Assembly: GCA_017961965.1 (NCBI GenBank)
Contig: JAGCWG010000033.1
Coordinates: 1 to 7,620 of the forward strand
Reading direction: 5' to 3'
Source of the DNA: Bacteroidaceae bacterium
Lineage (GTDB): Bacteria; Bacteroidota; Bacteroidia; Bacteroidales; Bacteroidaceae
DNA: 7,620 nucleotides
Shown here: one piece after another, positions 1-5,252 of the stretch
How the letters are laid out: each line of letters begins with the position of its first letter
How positions within the stretch are numbered: the first letter of the stretch is position 1
Notes under the pieces: model-generated
Seen by the model: the letters and a program-made list of their open reading frames with translations, nothing else
The model's database searches: none
What the model was told of the DNA's origin: nothing
Made by a program: the position numbers and the translations under genes

Positions 1-129
1 ACGAATGTCTATCGCATAGTGATTTTAAAAACAATCCGCAATAAATTATCGTCTATTTAACTCCTTTTTAACTCCACTATAACTACTCTATAAATTCTTA
101 CAAGTACTTGCTAAAGTTGAGTTTGCTTA

Positions 130-1713
130 TTACTGTACCTCACCATTCTCGTCATAAGAGTTGTAGAGGAAGTCGTTGTATGGATATTTCTGTACATGAA
201 GTTCCTTAACTTTCTTATATAGTACGTCACGCATAGTGTCGATATTGGTCTTCTCACGGGCAGAGATGAAGAATGTGCCAAGCGTAGCACCAAGCTGTTC
301 TTCTGTCTTCTTCTCCTTGATATCATCGTTCACCACGTATGACTTGAGGGATGAAGCTGAAGAAGTGTCATCACTCTTCACCATTACATCCTCACTACCA
401 AGGCGCGCCATCCATGTGTTCATGAGTTCATCCAATGGGATATTCTCCTTAGTACGTGGAGTAAGGTCGTCAGCTTCCTTCTCTATCCAGTGGTAAGCGT
501 CAATCTTGTTGAAGATATACATCTTTGGCTTGTCGGCACAACCGAGGTCGGCAAGGGTCTTCTCCACCACCTTTATCTGTTCCTCAAAGTCAGGATGTGA
601 GATATCAACAACATGAAGAAGAAGGTCAGCCTCACGCACCTCATCAAGTGTTGACTTGAACGACTCCACAAGGTCTGTTGGCAACTTACGAATGAATCCT
701 ACCGTGTCTGAAAGGAGGAATGGGAGGTTGTCTATGATGACCTTGCGAACCGTTGTGTCAAGTGTAGCAAAGAGTTTGTTCTCTGCAAAGATGTCACTCT
801 TGGCAAGAAGGTTCATGATGGTACTCTTGCCCACATTAGTGTAACCTACAAGAGCAACACGAATAAGTCTTCCACGGTTCTTACGCTGTGTTGACTTCTG
901 CTGGTCAATCTCTGCAAGACGTTCCTTAAGCAATGACATACGGTTACGGATGATACGCTGGTCCATCTCAAGCTGAGTTTCACCAGGTCCACGAAGTCCC
1001 ACCGAACCACCACGCTGACGCTCAAGGTGAGTCCACAGACGTGTGAGTCGTGGAAGCATATATTTATACTGAGCAAGCTCAACCTGTGTCTTTGCCGCAG
1101 CCGTCTGGGCACGCATAGCAAAGATGTCGAGGATAAGACTTGTACGGTCAAGTATCTTGACCTGAAGCACCTGCTCTATATTGCGAATCTGCTTTGCGCT
1201 AAGCTCATCATCAAAGATTACCATACCAACAGGTTGTGGCACTTCCTGGTCCTTCTGCATCTGAGCCTTCTGCTTGGCAAGAAGTTTCTCAAGCTTGCGC
1301 TGCTTACGACTCTTGGTGTTACGGTACTCGTCCTCGTCGTCGTTCACGAAGTAGGAATCGTCTTCCTCCTCCATGTACTCGTCACCGTGACGTGCCTTAG
1401 TACCAGTAACGATTGTCTGTTGGTAAGGATTGCCAAGAGCAATCTGTTCTTCCCAGTAGGCATCTACCTCATCCTGCTTGTCCTTGATAAACTGAGCAAT
1501 CTCCTCAAGTTTACCAGTACCAAGATAAGTGACGCTACTTGGTCCGTTCACCTTCTGCGTGTATCGTTTGATTACCTTGGCGCCTGCTGTCTCTGCAAGA
1601 AACTCCAGTTCGTCGAGGTATTCAGTTGTCTTTCTTTCATTTTGCTGAGGTGTGATAAGAGCAACCAATATGGCTGTCTCTACCTTTGCCTCTGTTATTA
1701 CGAATTCTTTCAT
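130..1713 (-). CDS. hflX: GTPase HflX (ribosome-splitting GTPase) with two lineage-specific insertions
   Basis: The protein has 527 residues and an ATG start. HflX-family GTPases bind the 50S subunit and ribosomes; in E. coli HflX splits stalled ribosomes, notably after heat stress. Visible order: N-terminal HflX domain (about 11-79, resuming near 161 with [19 protein letters not shown]), the family signature [11 protein letters not shown] (239-249), a basic helical linker (250-283), then the G domain with G1 GYTNVGKST (290-298), G2 around ATLDTT (316-321), G3 DTVGF (336-340), G4 NKID (402-405) and G5 SAR (484-486). E. coli HflX has about 426 residues. The excess here comes from an acidic-then-basic segment at about 80-158 and an extended G4-G5 segment at about 406-480. 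All nucleotide-binding motifs are intact, so it should be active. It is the last gene of the rsgA-TPR-hflX run, 101 nt after the TPR gene. I saw no clear promoter in that gap, so read-through from upstream is likely but unproven. Confidence 0.96.
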   Translation of the reverse strand: MKEFVITEAKVETAILVALITPQQNERKTTEYLDELEFLAETAGAKVIKRYTQKVNGPSSVTYLGTGKLEEIAQFIKDKQDEVDAYWEEQIALGNPYQQTIVTGTKARHGDEYMEEEDDSYFVNDDEDEYRNTKSRKQRKLEKLLAKQKAQMQKDQEVPQPVGMVIFDDELSAKQIRNIEQVLQVKILDRTSLILDIFAMRAQTAAAKTQVELAQYKYMLPRLTRLWTHLERQRGGSVGLRGPGETQLEMDQRIIRNRMSLLKERLAEIDQQKSTQRKNRGRLIRVALVGYTNVGKSTIMNLLAKSDIFAENKLFATLDTTVRKVIIDNLPFLLSDTVGFIRKLPTDLVESFKSTLDEVREADLLLHVVDISHPDFEEQIKVVEKTLADLGCADKPKMYIFNKIDAYHWIEKEADDLTPRTKENIPLDELMNTWMARLGSEDVMVKSDDTSSASSLKSYVVNDDIKEKKTEEQLGATLGTFFISAREKTNIDTMRDVLYKKVKELHVQKYPYNDFLYNSYDENGEVQ

Positions 1714-1736
1714 TACTTTAGTTTTTAAGTTTTTGG

Positions 1737-1811
1737 GTTTGTGAGTTTTTTAGTTATCGCTACGTCTTTTCCGTTTACGTAAAAAACAAAAAAACATACT
1801 AACTCACAAAC
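1737..1811. repeat. 11-bp inverted repeat in the TPR-hflX spacer
   Basis: GTTTGTGAGTT at 1737-1747 is matched exactly by its reverse complement AACTCACAAAC at 1801-1811, with 53 nt between them. The right arm starts 4 nt beyond the TPR stop codon, and the left arm lies 24 nt from the hflX start. In minus-strand mRNA the arms could pair and place the spacer, which has T-rich runs, in a loop. The arms have mixed composition and no U-tract directly follows the hairpin, so this is not a standard terminator. It could be an RNA element, an operator pair or chance in AT-rich DNA. Confidence 0.4.
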
Positions 1812-1814
1812 TAA

Positions 1815-2639
1815 CTACTTAACCATCTTCAGTTCCTTCTTGAGTTGTCCACGTGGTACTCCAAGAGCTATCGCACGTTCAAAGTCACGCTTTGCGAGGA
1901 ACTTATTATTATTCTTGAGATGAATAAAGCCACGAGTAAGAATCATGTTCTTGTTGTCGGGTTGAAGGCTTATTGCCTTGTCAAGGTCCATGATTGCCAA
2001 TTCCGGTTGGTTGGCTTCTGCTTCTATCTCTGCTCTCATACTGTATATCTCTGCACGGTCAGGATATTTGTCGACAAGTACCGAGAGGCGTGACATTGCC
2101 TCACCTGGTTTACCACATTCCTGAAAGAGGATTGCCACTCCGAGGAGAGCTGTGTAGTTATCTGGCTCTATAGATAGCAAACGCTCGTAGTGCGTCTTTG
2201 CCTTTGCGTACTCACGTTGCTTGGTATATATGTAACCAAGATACTGGAGTGCCTCCGTGTTGTTTGGGTCAACCTCCAAGATGTTACGATAATCGATAAG
2301 CGCCTTAGTGAGATTGCCAAGTTTCAAGTATAAATCTGCCCTCGACTTGAGGATAGGTACGTTACGTGGCACGATACCCAATGCCAGTTCATAGGAGTTG
2401 AGTGCCTTCTGGCTCTGTCCCTGTGCCAACTGTACCTTAGCAAGATTGGCATAGATGAGAGCATTGCGGTAGTCCTCAGGCGCAAGGCGCAAGGCATTGC
2501 GGTACTGTTCCTCAGCCTGAGTAAGCGAGTCATGCTGAGCAAGACGGTTGCCTGCCTCCACGTACTGTTCGTATGTCTGTGCACTGGCGGTCAGCGTGAG
2601 TATGCTAATTACCGCTGCGATACTTATCTTCTTTTTCAT
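1815..2639 (-). CDS. Exported tetratricopeptide-repeat (TPR) protein
   Basis: The protein has 274 residues. It opens with a signal peptide: basic MKKK, a hydrophobic core at about 5-18, then TASA before Q21, which fits signal peptidase I cleavage. There is no lipobox cysteine, so a soluble periplasmic location is expected. The rest is a near-continuous array of about seven TPR-like 34-residue units (roughly 22-55, 60-93, 94-127, 128-161, 162-195, 196-229, 230-263). Each shows the usual small and aromatic positions and an acidic-Pro turn, for example LRLAPED, LEVDPNN, LSIEPDN and ISLQPDN. TPR arrays are protein-binding scaffolds; no catalytic domain is visible and the partner cannot be deduced. 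The start codon lies inside the 3' end of rsgA (35-nt overlap, different frame), which suggests translational coupling. The intact signal peptide supports this ATG. Bacteroidetes encode many such proteins, so no specific function is proposed. Confidence 0.9.
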   Translation of the reverse strand: MKKKISIAAVISILTLTASAQTYEQYVEAGNRLAQHDSLTQAEEQYRNALRLAPEDYRNALIYANLAKVQLAQGQSQKALNSYELALGIVPRNVPILKSRADLYLKLGNLTKALIDYRNILEVDPNNTEALQYLGYIYTKQREYAKAKTHYERLLSIEPDNYTALLGVAILFQECGKPGEAMSRLSVLVDKYPDRAEIYSMRAEIEAEANQPELAIMDLDKAISLQPDNKNMILTRGFIHLKNNNKFLAKRDFERAIALGVPRGQLKKELKMVK

Positions 2640-3561
2640 CTTCGAGCATTGAAAGGTATGAGTTATATCTGCTTTCGCTTATATCGTGACGCTCCACAGC
2701 CTCCAGCACGGCACAATGTGGCTCATGAGTGTGAGTACAGTTGTTGAAGCGACACTCGGAAGAGAAGTGGAATATCTCTCTGAAGTAATGACCAATCTCC
2801 TCCTTCTGCATATTGAAAGTACCGAATCCCTTAATTCCAGGAGTGTCGATTATGTAGCCACCGTCCTCCACCTCGTACATCTCTGAGAATGTCGTGGTGT
2901 GCTTACCTGTATTGTAAGCATCCGAAATCTCGCTTGTCCTAAGGTTCAGATTAGGATAAAGAGCATTGATGAGCGTACTCTTTCCTACTCCGCTGTTACC
3001 AGACAGACATACAATCTTGCCCGAAAGTTCCTTGCGGAGCTCTTCCACCCCTTCGCCCGTCTTGGCAGATATGCGACGACACTCGTAGCCCACGGTCTCA
3101 TACAGACGGATTACCCCATCAAGGTATTCCTTCCATTCGTCATCCACCACGTCCACCTTGTTGAACACGAGCGTGACAGGCACTCTGTACGCCTCAGCAC
3201 TTGCAAGGAAACGGTCAATGAACGTGAGCGATGTCTCAGGCTGTGTTACAGTAACAATGAGGAAACAGAGATCTACATTGGCAGCAATGATATGCGACTG
3301 CTTGCTCAGGTTGGTTGACTTACGGATAATATAGTTCTTCCTATCCTCAAGAGCGGTGATAAGTCCCTGACGTGCCTGTTCAATGTCGGTATCATTAGGT
3401 TTCTCTGGCGTAAACTCCACCCTGTCGCCAATAGCCACAGGATTGGTGGTACGAATACCACGAATGCGGAAGTTGCCCTTGACCTTGCAGTCATAGACAT
3501 CTCCCTCGTCAGTCTTGACGGTATAACTATACCCCGTATTGCGAATTACTAATCCTTTCAA
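2605..3561 (-). CDS. rsgA: Small-ribosomal-subunit biogenesis GTPase RsgA (YjeQ), TTG start
   Basis: The protein has 318 residues from the chosen start. RsgA is a circularly permuted GTPase that checks late 30S subunit maturation. The order seen is an N-terminal OB-fold (about 1-72), G4 NKVD (134-137), G5 SAKTGEG (165-171), G1 GNSGVGKST (188-196), G2 HTTT (221-224), G3 DTPG (239-242), then a C-terminal zinc site C270-x4-C275-x-H277-x5-C283. This is the family's permuted order with all key residues present. The open frame extends to a TTG at 3588, but that codon lies inside the promoter -7 box. The TTG at 3561 gives MKGLVIRNTG, matching the usual Bacteroidetes N-terminus, and leaves 24 nt between the -7 box and the start. 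No ATG is available in frame nearby. The 3' end overlaps the TPR gene by 35 nt. Identity is secure; the exact start is slightly less so. Confidence 0.96.
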   Translation of the reverse strand: MKGLVIRNTGYSYTVKTDEGDVYDCKVKGNFRIRGIRTTNPVAIGDRVEFTPEKPNDTDIEQARQGLITALEDRKNYIIRKSTNLSKQSHIIAANVDLCFLIVTVTQPETSLTFIDRFLASAEAYRVPVTLVFNKVDVVDDEWKEYLDGVIRLYETVGYECRRISAKTGEGVEELRKELSGKIVCLSGNSGVGKSTLINALYPNLNLRTSEISDAYNTGKHTTTFSEMYEVEDGGYIIDTPGIKGFGTFNMQKEEIGHYFREIFHFSSECRFNNCTHTHEPHCAVLEAVERHDISESRYNSYLSMLEDEKEDKYRSGN

Positions 3562-3585
3562 TGTGCTTAACTGTTTGTTTGTGTG

Positions 3586-3616
3586 CAAAGGTAGTGGGTT
3601 TCAGCGACAAAGCAAA
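3586..3616 (-). promoter_or_regulatory. Bacteroidetes-type promoter of rsgA
   Basis: Read on the minus strand there is TTTG (plus 3613-3616), a 19-nt spacer, then TACCTTTG (plus 3586-3593). This is an exact match to the Bacteroidetes primary sigma-factor consensus TTTG-N19-TAnnTTTG. Transcription should begin near 3580, giving a leader of about 18 nt before the TTG start at 3561. The position rules out the longer frame from 3588 as the translated product. Confidence 0.72.
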
Positions 3617-3672
3617 ATCTTTTATATTAAAAAGTGTTGCATACCTCCGCATACTCTCGACTTGTCACCTAT

Positions 3673-3716
3673 ATGCGTCTATTATGAGACTTACATGAGA
3701 CCCGTATGAGACTTTT
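3673..3716. repeat. 11-bp phased tandem repeat, ATGAGAC core
   Basis: Exact ATGAGAC heptamers begin at 3684, 3695 and 3706. A degenerate copy (ATGCGTC, 5 of 7) begins at 3673. The period is exactly 11 bp, close to one helical turn, and the 4-nt linkers differ (TATT, TTAC, CCGT, TTTT). The array lies between the tRNA-Asn terminator and the rsgA promoter; its nearest edge is about 57 bp upstream of the rsgA -33 box. Repeated heptamers on one DNA face suggest a protein-binding site, but no matching regulator is recognised. Confidence 0.6.
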
Positions 3717-3734
3717 TCCTCACGTACAAAACAC

Positions 3735-3767
3735 AAGAAAGCCATAGCTGAATGCTATGGCTTTCTT
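3735..3767 (-). terminator. Intrinsic terminator of tRNA-Asn
   Basis: A perfect 14-bp stem (3735-3748 with 3754-3767; sequence AAGAAAGCCATAGC and its complement) encloses a 5-nt loop. In the minus-strand direction it begins only one nucleotide after the tRNA discriminator base and is followed by the T-rich GTGTTTTG. No other gene ends here, so it serves the tRNA and insulates rsgA from read-through. Confidence 0.75.
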
Positions 3768-3768
3768 G

Positions 3769-3842
3769 CGCTTCAGGATGGGCTTGAACCAACGACCCCA
3801 TGATTAACAGTCATGTGCTCTAACCAACTGAGCTACTGAAGC
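3769..3842 (-). tRNA. tRNA-Asn(GUU)
   Basis: The cloverleaf can be built by eye over 74 nt: acceptor GCTTCAG/CTGAAGC (7 bp), D stem GCTC/GAGC with loop AGTTGGTTA, anticodon stem CATGA/TCATG with loop CTGTTAA, variable loop GGGTC, and T arm GTTGG-TTCAAGC-CCATC. The anticodon GTT (plus 3806-3808) reads AAC/AAU asparagine codons. The discriminator is G73. The 3' CCA is not encoded (CAA follows), so it must be added enzymatically, as is common in Bacteroidetes. The T stem has one T-T mismatch at canonical positions 50:64; all other stems are fully paired. It has its own promoter and terminator, so it appears to be a monocistronic tRNA unit. Confidence 0.96.
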
Positions 3843-3867
3843 AGTTACTTGGTTTTGAAATGCGGTG

Positions 3868-3899
3868 CAAAGGTATAGACTTTAGATGAAACATCCAAA
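3868..3899 (-). promoter_or_regulatory. Bacteroidetes-type promoter of tRNA-Asn
   Basis: On the minus strand there is TTTG (plus 3896-3899), a 20-nt spacer and TACCTTTG (plus 3868-3875). This fits the Bacteroidetes consensus exactly, and the -7 octamer is identical to that of rsgA. The tRNA 5' end lies 25 nt beyond the box, so the precursor leader would be about 19 nt. A 6-bp hairpin-capable palindrome (AAACAT/ATGTTT, 3889-3904) overlaps the -33 element; I attach no function to it. Confidence 0.7.
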
Positions 3900-3943
3900 T
3901 GTTTTTTGAAAAAATATCTTCTCCGTGCTAACTTTTTGGTACG

Positions 3944-3978
3944 TTTCATAGTATTATGGATTATAATTAGTAATTTTG
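3944..3978 (+). promoter_or_regulatory. Bacteroidetes-type promoter of the flavoprotein gene
   Basis: TAATTTTG (3971-3978) matches the TAnnTTTG -7 consensus exactly. The best -33 candidate is TTTC (3944-3947; one mismatch to TTTG) with a 23-nt spacer, at the long end of the usual range. Transcription would start near 3984, leaving only about 17 nt before the GTG start at 4002. It is divergent from the tRNA-Asn promoter in the same intergenic stretch. Confidence 0.5.
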
Positions 3979-4001
3979 TGCAATAAAATGACACAAAAAT
4001 A

Positions 4002-5201
4002 GTGAGAACAGCTATAATTGGAGGAGGTGCCGCAGGCTTCTTTTCTGCCATAGAACTGAAAGCATCAGTACCAGATATGGAGGTTACAATCTTTGAAAGA
4101 GGCAAGAAAGTACTCGCAAAGGTTGAGATTTCTGGTGGCGGTCGTTGTAACTGTACCAATTCATTTCGTGACGTGACTGACCTGAAACAAGTCTATCCAC
4201 GCGGTGCAGGACTATTGAAGCGTCTTTTCAAGCAGTTTGGTCCGAAAGATGCCTACAAATGGTTCGAAGACCATGGTGTACCGCTTGTCACCCAAGATGA
4301 CCAATGTGTATTTCCAAAAGCACAGGACAGCCATGTCATCATAGACTGCTTCATGCAGGAGGCAAGGCGATTGGGTATAGGAATAAAGTACGGCTATAAG
4401 ATTGATGCCACAGAACTTGAACGCATCCGCAAGGATTATGATTATGTAATCATGACTATAGGAGGTCTGGCATCTGGCATAGACTCTTCGCCACTGACTA
4501 TACTGAAAGACTCTGTCATTCCACCTGTACCATCCCTATTCACTTTCTCTATAACAGACAAAATGCTTCATGACCTCATGGGAGTCGTTGTAGAAGATGC
4601 AACAGTATGCATACCCGGAACAAAGTTCAAGGCACAAGGTCCCCTACTTATTACACACTGGGGCATGAGCGGTCCAGCAATACTCAAGCTGTCTTCTCAT
4701 GGAGCAAGGTTTATGAACGAGAACGATTACAAGTTCCCTATACTCGTAAACTGGACTGGTGAACATGACATGGAAATGGTTAAGGAGTTTATCAAAGACA
4801 TAATACAAGAGAATAGGCAGAAACTCCTATCTTCTTACAGACCATACGGACTCCAACGACGCCTTTGGGACTATCTCATAACGAAACTCAGCAAGCAATG
4901 CCGCTGGGGTGAACTGGGTAAGAAGGACATCAACCGCTTGGTTGACATTCTCTTCGACGACCGGTATGAGGTTGCAGGGCGTTGTGCCTTCAAGGACGAG
5001 TTTGTCACCTGCGGAGGCGTAAGCCTTGACGCTGTTGACAAGAACACCCTCGAAAGCAAGGCAATTCCGAATCTTTACTTTGCAGGTGAGGTACTTGATA
5101 TTGATGGAGTGACAGGAGGTTTCAACTTTCAAGCAGCATGGACAACTGGATATGCTGTAGCAAAGGCAATTCAAAATGCTAAATGTAATAATCATAATTG
5201 A
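4002..5201 (+). CDS. HI0933/YhiN-family FAD-dependent oxidoreductase (flavoprotein), GTG start
   Basis: The protein has 399 residues, a normal length for the HI0933-like family (relatives: E. coli YhiN, clostridial BaiN). Features: N-terminal dinucleotide-binding fold with GGGAAG (7-12), acidic E32 at the end of the second strand, the family signature EISGGGRCNCTN (42-53), a TIGG segment (152-155), the GPLLITHWGMSGPA block (213-226), and a C-terminal FAD site AGEVLDIDGVTGGFN (361-375). The substrate cannot be read from the sequence. As I recall, E. coli YhiN has been reported as the 23S rRNA dihydrouridine synthase RdsA, while BaiN acts on bile-acid intermediates. The rRNA role is plausible here but inferred. 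The start is GTG at 4002: an in-frame stop at 3984-3986 leaves no upstream ATG, and the next in-frame ATG would remove the FAD-binding loop. The nucleotidyltransferase gene follows after 51 nt and is probably cotranscribed. Confidence 0.92.
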   Translation: MRTAIIGGGAAGFFSAIELKASVPDMEVTIFERGKKVLAKVEISGGGRCNCTNSFRDVTDLKQVYPRGAGLLKRLFKQFGPKDAYKWFEDHGVPLVTQDDQCVFPKAQDSHVIIDCFMQEARRLGIGIKYGYKIDATELERIRKDYDYVIMTIGGLASGIDSSPLTILKDSVIPPVPSLFTFSITDKMLHDLMGVVVEDATVCIPGTKFKAQGPLLITHWGMSGPAILKLSSHGARFMNENDYKFPILVNWTGEHDMEMVKEFIKDIIQENRQKLLSSYRPYGLQRRLWDYLITKLSKQCRWGELGKKDINRLVDILFDDRYEVAGRCAFKDEFVTCGGVSLDAVDKNTLESKAIPNLYFAGEVLDIDGVTGGFNFQAAWTTGYAVAKAIQNAKCNNHN

Positions 5202-5252
5202 TTATAAAACAACATAGAATTTCCATAAAAACGAACTAAAAAACTTACTAAC

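Noticed and set aside
56..110. A duplicated TTTAACTCC (starting at 56 and 67) and a CAAGTACTTG palindrome (101-110) downstream of hflX
   Set aside because: Only two short copies in AT-rich DNA, and the 10-bp palindrome lacks a loop and U-tract. I could not support an hflX terminator or an attachment site here.
1027..1728. A 233-codon plus-strand open frame opposite hflX
   Set aside because: It lies wholly antisense to a well-recognised GTPase, shows no domain, and its Leu/Cys/Ser-rich composition is what the complement of the hflX codons would give.
3889..3904. AAACAT/ATGTTT hairpin overlapping the tRNA-Asn -33 element as an operator
   Set aside because: Six base pairs of AT-rich DNA can arise by chance, and no second site or regulator gene is present.
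3845..4159. A minus-strand open frame of 104 codons across the tRNA/flavoprotein intergenic region
   Set aside because: It covers both divergent promoters and the 5' end of the flavoprotein gene, and its product resembles no family.
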